From NCBI GenBank assembly GCA_001632435.1, contig KV423958.1, positions 1 through 64,000 of the forward strand: a stretch of DNA of 64,000 nt, in the 5' to 3' direction. The stretch is from Calocera cornea HHB12733 (taxonomy: Eukaryota; Basidiomycota; Dacrymycetes; Dacrymycetales; Dacrymycetaceae). Numbering within the stretch: the first letter of the stretch is position 1; the number at the start of each line of letters is the position of its first letter. The translations under genes and the position numbers were made by a program. The notes beneath the pieces were generated by a model, which was given only the letters and a program-made list of their open reading frames with translations, did no database searches and had not been told where the DNA came from. Shown here in pieces: positions 1-11,200 of the stretch.

Positions 1-94
1 CCCAACCTAAGGGACCCTCTCATCCGACGGGACGCCTTTCCAGTTGTCCCGTTTGTAAATTGAGGACCATCCGATGAGAAAGAGTCTTCGCCCG

Positions 95-275
95 TGAATC
101 CGTCGGGTGCGTTCCGTCGTATACGCCATTCCGAGAGGGTTCCGTGACCGGAACGGCTATACGGAATAAACCCCTCCAACCCGGAATTGGCTGACGGACC
201 GGAGGGCGAGGCAGGGCGAGTCCGGAAGGTGTCCGGACTTCCGGTGCCGTATCTCCGGAAGGCCGGAACGCGAAA
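95..275. repeat. Cluster of TTCCG/CGGAA and CCGGA motifs at left flank
   Basis: About a dozen short TTCCG, CGGAA or TCCGGA motifs occur within 180 bases, several arranged as small palindromes (for example GTTCCG-TGAC-CGGAAC near 139-154). The segment from 1 to about 328 has no ACGTG site, so it either flanks the Helitron or is part of its 3' terminal region. I see no coding potential in 1-740 beyond the start of the RPA1-like gene. Confidence 0.5.
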
Positions 276-740
276 AATTGGGCCACAGTGACAAAGGGAA
301 CTGTACATCGCGTTGGATGGCGTGGGGGACGTGAGTAGCGTCTGGTTCCAGTCGAGCGTCTCTGCATTGCGGTCAGTATGTGGGGAGCGGAAGAGGAAGA
401 GAAGAGCACGTACCGTCAATTTCAGCCGGTTCAGAACGCCGGTTTATCTTCGGCATAGGCGAGCGAAAAGCGGCCGGCGACGTCAGAGACAGTTTAACAC
501 AAGCGTCAGGGACGTGGGGCGCGGGGGAATGTGTTTAGGCAATTGGACAGCGGGACCGAATGCACGTGGAAGACCAGCGCGGGAGCAAAAGCAAGGATCC
601 CTGTGCGTTGGTGTACAGCGGAAGCAAAAGGAGGCAAAAACACGTGGGACTGACTCGGAGATGAGTCACGTGACACACTTCTATCTTTTTGTCACTAACC
701 GCTGGCAGTGTCGTTCGACTCCTCACTGAAGACCGCGACT

Positions 741-3392
741 ATGGCTGAACTTCGAGTGGGCACGTGTGCCCAAATACTGCAAGGCACCAATACCAACTTG
801 AACGTGATTGTGCAAGTCATCGACAAGACACGTATTTCTATCGATGGAGTGCCTTTGGAGTCGGAGGAGTTTAGGTGCGCATGCCTTTGGCGACCTATAT
901 GCGCTTGTGCTGACACGTGTTTCGCAGATTGACGCTATCGGACAGTCAGTATAGCTTGCGAGTTATGCTGGACTCGAGAATCAACCACGTGCTGAGCGAT
1001 CTGGTCGACAATGGCTATCTGCGGATCCGCGCGGTGGTTCGCAGAGAAATCTACGGAATGAGGTACGTGTGTACCCAGCCGGTGGCGAACGGGAAGGTTT
1101 ACGTGCTTCAGAGTGGTTGTTGTTACTGGAGCACACGTGGTACCCGTGGAAGGCGAGCAGGCTATCGTTGGCGATCCTCAAGAGCTGGACATCGACATTG
1201 GCGCGACTGTAGTGGCGCGTGCGGCAGGACGTGGAGCTAATGTGGCCGTCGCCCGTCCTGCTGAAGCACGTGCCGCTGGTATCATCAAGGCTGGATCACC
1301 AACCGCACGACCGATTACTGGCGTAGGACGTGGTGGCATGAAGACTAATACGCCACCGCCTGCAGGTGGTCCGTCTGGCCGTGGGCCTCGATCGCCGACA
1401 CGTACCCCGGCAGGCCCGTCGTTGTCTCCTAGCCTTGGAGGCACGCCAATTCACCGACCGCCGGCTAATGACCCACGTCGCCCTACAGCAGATCCGCTGG
1501 AAGCCGATATGTCTCGTCTAGCTGTTACGAGCAGGGGCAAACCGCCCCTACGCATTGGACTGACGAGACCGAGTGGACAGAGCGGGGCACGTGCGTCAGG
1601 TTCTGGAACTGGCAATGCGACCGCGTCTACGTCGGGATGGAACAACGTGAGCAATATCGTGAGACAGATCGGACGAAGGACAGACTATCCAACTGGGCAA
1701 TTCGATGATGGCATGGAACACGTAATGCTGGATGCTCTTCCTGTGATTGGGAAAACGTGGTTCGTCAAAGTACGGGTGATCGAATTCTCTGGAAAGCAAG
1801 ACTACACAAACAAGGAAGGGCAGCGTCGCAATAAGCTGATAATGGGTCTGATTGATAAAGATGAAGTACGTGCTCCATTCTGTCCTTGGAGCACGAGGAT
1901 CACTCACGCGTGCTGTAGAACAAGATGAGGCTGATCACGTTTGACGAGCAAATTATCGAACATTTCGTCAGGAACGTGCGCCTTTCGACAATTATGTACT
2001 TCTGGAACTGCCGTGTGATACGAACGGAGGACAATTACGTGCCGGTGGGATTCTGCAATTATGAGATAAGCTTTCGACAGGGTAATGGGTACGAGATTCT
2101 GGAGCGAGTGAGTTTCTTGCTAAGTCCTATTGTGACACGTGGTTAAAAGTGATATAGGATGATCCCGAAATCCCCGGTGTTGAGTGGGAGTTCAAAAGCA
2201 TGGAGAATCTCCCGACGATCGGTCCTGATTCCAGAGTGGACGTGGTGGGCGTTATCCACGTGGTAGGTGCGCTGGAGAGCATCCAAGATCAGGTACGTGC
2301 CTTTGCTGTCGGTCACTCACATGCTTACATATGTGCAGCGCGGGACTCTGCGCCGTCGCAAGGAAATTCAGATTGTTGATAGGACGAAGAAAGTGGGAAG
2401 ACTTGCGATCTGGGCTGGTCGGGCGGAGAACTTTTCTGGCAAAGTGGGGGACGTGATCGCGCTGAAGAATGTCGTTACTACAACCTACGGAGGGGCGAGC
2501 TTGAACGTGTTCGTGGAAACATCGTTTCTCATCAATCCTTCTGCACGTGAGGTGCCGGGCGGGCCCGGGCTGAAGACATGGTAGGTGGACTTCATTGTAT
2601 ATGCGGCACGTGCTGATCGGTCTGCAGGTATCAATCACTTACTGCGTACAACTTTGAGCACGTATCGTCTGGTTACAGCGCTGGCAGTCATTTCGATCCG
2701 AACGTCAGCCCTCGATCATTTGCGATACCGATGGCAGTTGTGAGAGGAGAAAACTACGGCAAAGGAACACGTGTGGACACTGTGAACGTGATCGAGAAGA
2801 TTTCCTGGGCGTCGAAGGACTGTCTTTATCTCGGTTGCAAAACGGACGGTTGTAATCGAAAGCTGCGAGATGATCTGCAGTGCCCACGTGAGGAGCACAA
2901 TCCGCAACCAGTCGGGCGGCAGAGATATTGGTAAGTGAGCACGTACTGCGGACGCCGCAATAACTGAGGGGGGACAGTTTCATGCTGAACCTCAAGATCG
3001 GAACCGCGTTCGATAAAGTGACGGCGTTTGACGGAGCGGCGGACATGCTATTGGGAATGAGTGCGAACAAGGCAGCACGTGTAAGTCATGCTGGCATGGA
3101 GAACGCGCAGGTACTCACAATGGAACAGAATGGGAGACGTGCGGAATGTGACAGGGCTGTAGAGTCGCTCATCGATCAAGAGTGGTGGTTTACGCTGCAA
3201 TGTAGGATGAAGACTTTCTATGTACACGTACTTCAATATCTGATTGTGAACACCCAACTGACAGCTACACAGAATCGCCCCACGTGGACGGTCACTGTTA
3301 TCGGGGCCGCAAGACTGGACGAGGACGGGTCCGTGATTGAGAGGGATGCGTACGAGGCCACGTCAGACGATGATGAACATATCATCGAATGA
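741..3392 (+). CDS. RPA1-like (replication protein A large subunit) ssDNA-binding protein, Helitron-associated
   Basis: Ten exons can be joined in frame: 741-874, 928-1062, 1112-1865, 1919-2107, 2158-2292, 2339-2580, 2628-2930, 2978-3080, 3129-3221 and 3273-3392. They give about 735 residues. The order matches RPA70. An N-terminal OB domain (about 1-110) comes first, then a Gly/Pro/Arg-rich linker (about 115-280) and DBD-A (about 300-410, with FDEQIIEHF resembling the FNEQVDKFF region of RPA1). DBD-B follows (about 415-530, VDRTKKVGRLAIW and YGGASLNVF), then a DBD-C with a zinc-ribbon-like C-x4-C and C/H set around GCKTDGC. RPA1 binds ssDNA through these OB folds. Inside a Helitron it would coat single strands made during rolling-circle replication. 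It is longer than typical fungal RPA1 (about 600 residues) because of the linker. Introns are short and several start GTACGTG. It lies in the CACGTG-rich domain, away from any host RPA1 locus visible here. Confidence 0.9.
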
Positions 3393-3414
3393 TTGATGAA
3401 TTAGCTAGCTGTCG

Positions 3415-4491
3415 CTATGAGGGTGTACCGTGTTCATGCGTAGACTCGCTGTTCTCCTGCTCGTCTGTCGTAGGTACTATAGACACGTGGTCAATGTACA
3501 TGTCTTGCAGCCCCGCGTGAATAGTGGCGACATCAGCTGGTATGAGTGTGACCGGTGGGACCGAGTGCCAGTCGAACACGTGGTTGAAGCAGTGTCTGGG
3601 CATACCGTCGTCAGTCCTTACTGTCATCCACGTGGTTCGGCGTAGAGCTCGGTGATGCGGATTCTGGCGGCGATCATCGTGAGCATCAGCGAAGTTGATC
3701 ACCAAGCTGTGTTTGTCCGTGGGGCGCCGAATGCCGCTCGGTATGTATTCGTCATCCCGTTGTCTCAATCGGTACTTTGCGGTATAACCGCGATCCACGT
3801 ACTTCTGTATCGCAGCTAGAGTTCGAGGTTGGATGCCCACACCTGGTTAGTCGAACACGTAAGTGTTGTAGTTTAGTGTAGCGAGGGGATATAGGGAGAT
3901 GAGAGAGCAGGCCGTAACCACGTTCATCACACAAGCTGACCATACGTGTTAGCTAGGCTTAGCAGATAACATGCGTCCGACCGACTTACAGGAATGAAAC
4001 CGAAGAACGCAAGCGAGTGGGTCCCCTTCGGTCATGATCAACTGAACCTTATTCGAGCGGTTGTAGAAGGACACCACTGCGCACGTGATCAGCAGGACTG
4101 CAAACGGGGGTCACCGCAATTTACCTCGCCACAGACGACGACCTGGGACGTAATGCTGCGGTGTATCTTGGGGCGCGGAATACTGCTCTTGTACCAGGAA
4201 CTGAGCAAATTGCTCAAACCACGTCCGATTAACGTAGATGTCGAGATCAGAGTCTGAGTAGGCCACTCGGAGGAGTAGTTGTAGAGCTTGGGATCCTGAG
4301 ATGAAAGCGCCGCTTGTGAGCATCAAAGCTCGAAACCCGGCCCAATTATCGAAAAACTTTTGGAGGATGTTGTTGACATGCCACCGAGAGCGTAGATATG
4401 CGGCGATTATATCACGTGAGTGAGAGCTCTGGGTGCTAATGAGAGACAAACGGGTGAAAGAATAGTTGTCGAGCACGTCGTAGGCAGGCAT
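3415..4491 (-). pseudogene. Nucleotidyltransferase-like protein gene interrupted by one in-frame TAA
   Basis: Exons 4491-4125, 4097-3990 and 3935-3415 join in frame to about 330 residues. Residues 64-86 contain SGSQALQLLL followed by SDSDLDIYV. This fits the pol-beta-like pattern G-S-x(n)-D-x-D (GS at 66-67, acids at 80, 82 and 84). The following VQLIMTEGD and LRFHS-CVMNVV segments resemble, from memory, a large family of uncharacterised Agaricomycete proteins. Reading of exon 3 meets a TAA at 3847-3849 and then continues in the same frame to the stop at 3415-3417. CAA to TAA is a single C-to-T change. An intron removing it would have to be about 16 nt and would break the frame. The gene is therefore a recent pseudogene, a readthrough gene, or carries a sequence error. 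Its role in the element is unknown. It converges with the RPA1-like gene, 22 bp away. Confidence 0.65.
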
Positions 4492-4599
4492 GACGATGGG
4501 TTTCTGAAGCGCATAACATGAGCCGCCAGGATATATTTATACCATTGAGCCAAAGTGCAGCCAGCCATTGCGATGCGGTACGTGGTGAGGCATTGTCTG

Positions 4600-4733
4600 T
4601 TCAAGCCCATGCGGTGTAAACGGGATGCTCGTAATTAAAAGACAACGTGGGGCGAGGCTTTGCATTTTCAAGCCCATGCGGTGTACGTGAGATAATCATG
4701 ATTTAAAGACATAGGCGGTGCACGAATGGAATA
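4600..4733. repeat. Two-copy tandem duplication upstream of the nucleotidyltransferase-like gene
   Basis: A 19-nt exact direct repeat (TTCAAGCCCATGCGGTGTA) begins at 4600 and again at 4667. The sequence after each copy is recognisably similar but diverged, implying an old 67-bp tandem duplication. It lies in the spacer between the 5' end of the nucleotidyltransferase-like gene (4491) and the 3' end of the orphan at 4742. Confidence 0.7.
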
Positions 4734-4741
4734 TGTGAGAC

Positions 4742-5493
4742 CTACGTGCACATCATGTACTCCTCTGGGGAACGATGCAGAATCATGTTGAGGAGTGAAT
4801 TTGGGTTGAGGGGTGTGGTTGGATCACCTTTCTCCAGTATCTTGATGAGAAAATTCAGATCGGCCTCAGTAACGTTGCCGTAGTCGAGGGAGTTCTTGTC
4901 GGTTTTCTCCATCCTTGTGAGACGGAGGACGATAACCCCACCGAGCCATTCTCGAAGCTTAACGGCACCGGGTACTGGAGAAACTGGTCCGGACGGTTTC
5001 GTGGTGCGGTATTCACTGATTATGTGGTACTGTTGCGTGAATTTCGAGGGAGTAGCTTCCTGGTGCACGTGAACTTCGAGTGTATACTCTGCGTACGGGC
5101 CTTGCAGGTAAGTGTAGATAGGTATACCATACACCTCGGCGATACCATTACTGTGTAAATTGAAGACAATAGGGATCGGCACAAGCATGGCAGTCCCGTT
5201 TAGGGGCACGTGCAGAGCGGAGAGTGATATAGGCGCGTACTTGAAGCGTCTCTGGGAGTACTGTTAGGCGGAACGCAGGAGAACCAAGCGGAAAGGCGCC
5301 ACGTGCCTTTGGAATCTGGTAGTTGGATGGGCGAATGACAATCGTTTCCACGATCTCATACTTTACAAGTCCGGAGGTTCTAGACTGCACCGCATCAACT
5401 GTAAAGGTAGGTCTACAGAAGGCGGGAAAGACGTACAGCATCGGCTTCATTCTCGACACGTAACGCCACGTTAACCGATCCCATGCTTGCCAT
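4742..5493 (-). CDS. Orphan Helitron-associated protein (function unknown)
   Basis: A plausible start at 5493 (MASMGSVNVALRVENEADA) splices through a short intron with donor GTACGT at 5436 to a second exon starting at 5384 (SRTSGLVKYEIVETIVIRP). The main open stretch then runs from about 5150 to the TAG at 4742, with segments such as GIPIYTYLQGPYAEYTLEV and REWLGGVIVLRLTRM. I recognise no domain. The join between the second and third exons is awkward. The obvious GTACGC donor at about 5241 and the CACAG acceptor at about 5155 leave the frame off by one, and a weaker upstream donor would repair it. An independent start at 5209 is also open. It has no obvious membrane segment or signal peptide. 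It runs in the same direction as the nucleotidyltransferase-like gene and Rep-Hel. Confidence 0.5.
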
Positions 5494-5882
5494 CGTTGTC
5501 AGCACCACTGAAGGAGTATTGCAGACAGTCTTATATGGAGCAGGTGGCGGGCAGCGCTGTGGCAGGCGGTGGACAACTTCAAGCAATACGTGGAGAAAGC
5601 CACCTCACACTTGTTACCATACAAATCATGAAGTAAGCCACCGTGTGACTGCCACTAGAGATGGCGGTGGTGCAGAGAAAGCCACAGCAGTACGTTCAGC
5701 CATTCATTATACAGAAACACCACCATTGTAAGCTGTATTCGAGGGTGGGCGTAACACGTGCTTCGTTATGTCAGCATGTTTACGCGCCAGATCAGCCTCC
5801 TTAGTGGCGCGTCGCGTACGTCTCACCATTCCCTCTTTCGACGACCACCTCCAATACTTCGAAGCGTTTGCGACACTGAATA
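5494..5882. promoter_or_regulatory. Divergent spacer between the orphan and the RPA70N-like gene
   Basis: This 389-bp spacer separates two divergently transcribed genes and so should hold both promoters. It contains ACGTG-type sites near 5588 and 5755 (the latter a full CACGTG). No convincing reading frame or TATA box was seen. Confidence 0.4.
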
Positions 5883-6637
5883 ATGGCTATCATACTGAAG
5901 AAGGGCACTTGTGCTGCGTTGCTGGAGAACGCAGTGGAGTTACCGGGCAAGCACGTGCAGGTGCTGAAGGTGGAAAAGGTGTCTGTCGCGGGAGAGCCCG
6001 TGGATCCGGAGCAGTTTCGGTACGTGAAGCTTGGTTTTGCACGTACCACGCACTCAGCATCGCGCAGTGTTGTCATCAGCGACGGTATCCACAGTATTCC
6101 GGTTATGCTCGCCACGAATTTGAACGAAATGGCGGCATCAAAGATGATCACGAAGTTCACGGTATTAGAAATCGAGCAGTATCTCTGGGTAGAAGTGTGC
6201 ACGCTGCGGTATGTGTAAAGGATTAATCGTGAGAGAGACGGGCTAACATCGGCATAGTATTGTAATACTGGAGGAGGTGCTTGTGACGGCTCAACCCTCG
6301 AAGCCACTGGGGACTCCGTTCATGCTGGACGTGAGCACAGATCCCAGTAACGTCATGCGATCTGTCACGACCCTCCTCGCGGGCACAGGCACGGAGGAAA
6401 GGAAACAGTTCTCACGGAGAGTGGGAGAAGAGTCTGATGTAAGTACGTGCCACTATCTGCGGTCATGTTCTTATGTTCGATAAGGGTGAAAAGGAAGGTT
6501 CCGACGTGTCCACGGAAACGACAATGCTGTGTTCGGATGGCGCGCCACGTACTGGTGAAGCGGAGGGCGTGATCGATGTGGCGCCTGATGAGGTGTACGA
6601 TACGGAGAAGGATGCGGTTCACGTGGACGGGGCTTGA
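5883..6637 (+). CDS. RPA70 N-terminal-domain-like OB-fold protein
   Basis: Exons 5883-6019, 6068-6208, 6258-6438 and 6485-6637 join in frame to about 203 residues. The first 110 residues resemble the RPA1 N-terminal OB fold: KKGTCAALLEN, then VQVLKVEKV, then VVISDGIHSIPVMLATNLN, matching the RPA70N pattern of a short lead helix, a basic beta strand, and LLxSDGxxxxxxMLAxxLN. The rest is an acidic tail rich in Glu and Asp, without DBD-A, B or C. RPA70N is mainly a protein-docking domain, so this product may recruit partners or mimic the RPA1 docking surface; that is inference. It is similar in layout to the N-terminal part of the 741-3392 protein but clearly diverged, so it is not a recent duplicate. 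The first intron starts GTACGTG. Confidence 0.8.
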
Positions 6638-6717
6638 TTCTCATCTGATACTGTCACGACTTTACTCCACTTTGTATTTACAACCATGCCTTCAATTACA
6701 GCATTCTCCATCGTGCT

Positions 6718-7787
6718 CTAGAACCCGTATACCACACCTTCGTCTCGATCGGGTGCCACGTAAAGGACATTCAACGCATCCAGTTGGAAGGAGATCCGAT
6801 AAGGGCGATCCTTCTTATCAACATCATTGTCGTCAGGGTCAAAGCGCTTCTTGACGCGAAGCTCCACGAGCACGATATCGTCTCTCTTTACCTTCCTCGC
6901 GTCATACAACTTCATTTCAGCCTTTTTCTTCATGGAAGATGTCGCGTCATATACACCTCGGAACTCGGACGGCTGTACACGATGAGAGAACGCGGCATAC
7001 GTGAGTAACAGAGACTTACCGGCTTTTCTGACTTGTACCGCTTCTGAAACCTTCCTGCATATATAGTACCGAATGGGTTGATCTCCACGTCCACTGGCAG
7101 TGTGTAAGTTATGATAGCAGGGCTACGGGTGTATCACATACCTTCCTTTGGTTTCGCATATATGTTGCAGACCTTCGTTGCTGCACGTAGATCCTCTCTA
7201 AAGATGGGTGTGAAGCTGATGAACGGCTGCGCGGGCCACGACCCGTCTTCTTCCACAAAGTGAGGTGTGAACACTTTGCCGATAATCCAGACAACTACGG
7301 CGTAATTGTCCGGCCTGACCAGAAAATTGCTCATGTCGAACATGTGTTCTCCGCCAAATTTCAAGTTGTCGGGTACGTGTGTCACGTAGTACACCCCATG
7401 AGAAGGATCCTGGTACTGACGCGCAGATGCAATTCGACTGATAAACATGAGCGACAGGGAAGTAGTGGAAGTGAGGGAACAGACTCACGTGATCAAATCG
7501 TCTGGTAAGTCAAGGAGAGCCGCGGGGAGAGGGCTGACTGGAATGGGCTGGTGATGTTCAACCAGTTCACCATCGCTATAAGCAGTAGGTTATAAAAGGG
7601 AGGACAGTCGTGCACGTGAAACTGGCGTACCTGTCATTGTCAGGAATAGCCTCCTCTTCCACATCAACCTCAGATCTGCTGACGTGAGACAGTCGCTGCC
7701 CGCTTGCAAAGAAACGTACCTCTGTTTCTTGTGATTCTTTTCATCTTCATCGATGAGGGGCACGGGGCGTCTTCTGATAACTGCCAT
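6718..7787 (-). CDS. Orphan Helitron-associated protein, about 275 residues
   Basis: Six exons join in frame: 7787-7720, 7678-7631, 7575-7489, 7437-7142, 7093-7020 and 6972-6718. The total is 828 nt, 275 residues plus stop. The start MAVIRRRPVPLIDEDEKNHKK is basic and could be a nuclear localisation signal. It is followed by an acidic stretch and then a globular part with DNYAVVVWIIGKVF, VDVEINPFGTIYAGRF, and a C-terminal KRDDIVLVELRVKKRF ... YRISFQLDALNVLYV. The alternating hydrophobic strands suggest a beta-rich fold, perhaps another OB or similar small barrel, but I do not recognise a family. Clean splicing in one frame across five introns says the gene is intact. It is tail-to-tail with the RPA70N-like gene, about 80 bp apart, and co-directional with Rep-Hel. 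Confidence 0.72.
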
Positions 7788-8257
7788 GCTTAGTCTGGCT
7801 GATAAGGGAGGAGTCGAGAGCGGAATAGACGGGTTTAAGTACGTGCGTGATCGTCCCAGTTGTGGGAAGCCCATGTTGCGGTACGCCACGCGCGCAAGGC
7901 TTAGATAGATGGCACAGCCGTGGCGTGTAGAACCATAGATCAATCAGTGTACGTGCTGCAAATGAGATAGAACACACTGTGCACAGCTGAGGCATTGCCA
8001 TGTTGGAAGGGAGACATAGGCTGTGTCCAGACACCACAGCGATGGCGCGTTCGACTGCGGCTGTAGATTCGGTAGATTCGGCTCTGACTATAGATAAATC
8101 ACGTGCAGAACATAGAAGATAAAACACCGCACCGCTGAGGCTTTACCGTTGGTTGGAAACGGATGCTTGGTATTGACCAGCCACGTGCTAGACAATGTGT
8201 CGACTTGTGATATGGGGGCTGGAAATCGCGCACAGGAGTGGCTGGAGGGTCTATGAA
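7788..8257. other. Spacer between orphan gene and Rep-Hel 3' end
   Basis: This 470-bp stretch lies upstream of the orphan start and downstream of the Rep-Hel stop. It has ACGTG sites near 7843, 7952, 8100 and 8183. Open frames here do not splice convincingly to either neighbour. It probably holds the orphan's promoter and the Rep-Hel 3' UTR. Confidence 0.4.
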
Positions 8258-11200
8258 TTATACAAAGTTTTCCATGAGCCCGTCAAGGTCCTCTAATCGG
8301 ACCATCTCAGTACGTACGTCTTCAAGCAGCCGTCGATAGATCTGGGTAGGACGGAAAAACCGCAGAATCGCGATGCCGTTCAGAGTCTTGACGCGGGAGA
8401 GCATCACGTATGCGCTCTGGATAGTGTGACATCCTTCCAAATCCACAATCGCGCGCTCCAAAGATCGGCCTTGACTGCGGTAATCTGTGTACGAGTATGC
8501 CGGGAGCAAGGGTAGCTGGTACCGAGTGATGTCGTACTGCGCTCCATCCGGTGCTGTGTACTTGAACCCTTTCCTGACCGTCTCCACATATACCACATTG
8601 GGAGGCAATCCTTCGTGTTGCACACCGCTGTCCGGGACGTGCAGGAAGACACCCCTAGCGTATCGCACCTCCTTAGGGCCCACGTCGAACCGAATGCCAC
8701 AGACAGTTCCTAGAGCACCATTGACTATTCGCTTGGAAATTGCCAAGTTTTCCGTGACCATTGCCTTCATGCCTCGGAACAGTGGCAATTGTCCCAACGC
8801 GTCTTGTGAGTCGGCGGACCGCATGCGCCATAAACCCTGTTGCAGCCCGTCGTGAACACGTGTGCGCTTGTATAGGTCTTTCGAGTGGTACACTGTGTAG
8901 AGCTCCCCTACACGTGCTGCATGTTGCCGCGCCATTATGCAATTGACAGTGTCGCGCAGTTCACGTGTCGCAACGATCACTGGTGCATCAGAGAATAAAG
9001 AAGCTGCGGATGGATCGACGGCTTGCATAAGTGAGAGCTGTCGCGATGCCAGGACGTCGTAGTCCGGCTCCATAAAGTTTGTTCCAGTGCCTTCTTGGTC
9101 CGGAGTACGTGCATTCTGCCCATCCCATGCGATCCCTCTTCGAATTCTGCCAAGCAGGTTTCCCCAGCGCTCGTCTCTTGCAAAACGTTCTAGCTTCCGT
9201 AGCATCACAACACAGTTCAGCTGCCGCCACAAGAAAGCACCATGGAGCGCAGATTGACCATCCACGTGTTGAGTTGTTCTTGCCGACAGATCACGCAACA
9301 AGGTGTGATTGAACAGAGGAGATGCAGCGAATGGATTTAGCTGACCGAAATCGCCCGTGAAGATCACGTTGACACCGCCGAATGGAGCATCGCATGTCGA
9401 TCCTTTAGCACGTGTGATTTGAGCGGATATTTCACTGAGAAATAGTGCCGATACCATGGATACCTCGTCGAGGACAAGGTATTGAACCCCTCTCCAGATA
9501 TCATCGAGAACGTCCATTTTCACTTGTCGGCCTCTTGATTTCGGCAACAAAGTTAACGCGTGGATTGTGTATCCGCCAATCACAATGGCGGCCGCGCCCG
9601 TTGGAGCGCTCAGTAAGAGGCTATCAGAGATACCCAAGATTGCAAAGAGATCGACAATGCACTTGATCACGTGGCTCTTTCCTGTACCGCCAGGACCTCC
9701 GATATACATGAGTAACTGGGACTTCGTGCCGGAAGTTACGTGCTGGTAGATTCGACGTACAGCCGTTTGCTGGCCCTCATTATCATGTAGATTGTTTGAA
9801 CGTATGAGGCTCTGTAGCACGTGGTCGTCGGTTATGTACCCTCCACCGGCGACGCGGATCGACTGTGCGGCGGATGTGACTTCAAATGAGGTCACTGTGG
9901 GATCCACCGTGCCGGAGTCGGTCATAGAACCGGGAAGTGGACGTGTAGGTCGCTTGTCTTTTCTCCACTCCTTCATCTCCTTAGACAAGTTCTTCAGATA
10001 AGCGCCTTCTTCACTTTGCACACTTTGGATCTGTACGTGAGGTTGCAGATCAGAGCGTTCCGTGGTAGGTTCACGTGTTGAGTATTGAGCAGACACCCTG
10101 TCGAACCACTGAATTGGTTGTAGTCCATTACTGAAGTGAGGTACAGCGTCGGGTAACGCTTGTGCAGCCACACTACCGTCGAAAGGGAGCACATCGTCCA
10201 GGTCATCCAGTACGTGTGCGTCAGGCTGAAGACTTTCATCCATTAGCACTGCCTCCTCTAGCTCTTCCATTGTCGGACATTGATCCTCAGACGGGACAGG
10301 CACGTAGCGCGTTCGGCTCTTCATGTGGTGATCTCTGGCATCCTTGCATTGGTGCAGCACATCGGTGTTCTCCATGATCTGGAGATGCTTGGGTTGGAAT
10401 ACGAATGCCGCCCACGCATCGGCCCACGTGTTGTAATGTTCAGCAAGATCTTGCGAGGTACGCCAAGGCTTGAAGAGGATGAGCATGGCACGATGCCACT
10501 GATCCTTTTCTTCGTCGCTCCGGTCCCGTCGCGGTAGAGACGGTCCGACAATGACAGTGACACGTGCTATTGTTGTCCTCCGCATTCGATGACTTTGATG
10601 CTGAGGGTGATTCTCAAGAAACCCGCCGCTCAAAGTTCGATGCTCTTCACGTTCGTCGATGTCCAACATCATGCCAGAGGACTGGGAAGACGGCATAGAC
10701 TCCGTGGCACTAGACGACGTTTTCGGAAGAGCGCATTTCTCGGTAGCCCCAATGAAGTCATACAGGCACATCTCTGTATACCCGTCACCGGAAGAGCGAT
10801 ACACGTAGTCATACAATTGGCTTGAGGTTGTGATGTCGCTGTCGCTGATGTTCAACGCAATACCATCACGGCCGGAAGCCGTCGGACCGAATTCGCCGCT
10901 TTCCGTGCCATTCAGTTGACATTCGACACCGTGATTGGTCACGTGGTTAACTTGGGCGCAGTCGAGCGGAACGTGTCGATGGAAAGTTCCCCAATAGAGG
11001 GTCCGAAAGCTGTGAGAAGTGTAGCAGTCCCCTTGGCCCACGTAATGACTCATGATTTGCTGATGCGAAACTTCTTGACGTGACATCATCTGATTCACCA
11101 TCTTGTTGACTAGACTTCTAGCCTCCTCGTCTGTTGTGTCCATCATGCCCGGATACTTTTCATTGTTCTTCTGGATTGCATACGCCAGTGCTGAAATACC

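Noticed and set aside
1..20. Telomere-like sequence (CCTAAGGG) at the left edge
   Set aside because: Only one partial CCCTAA-like unit is present, with no tandem array; the window edge is probably arbitrary.
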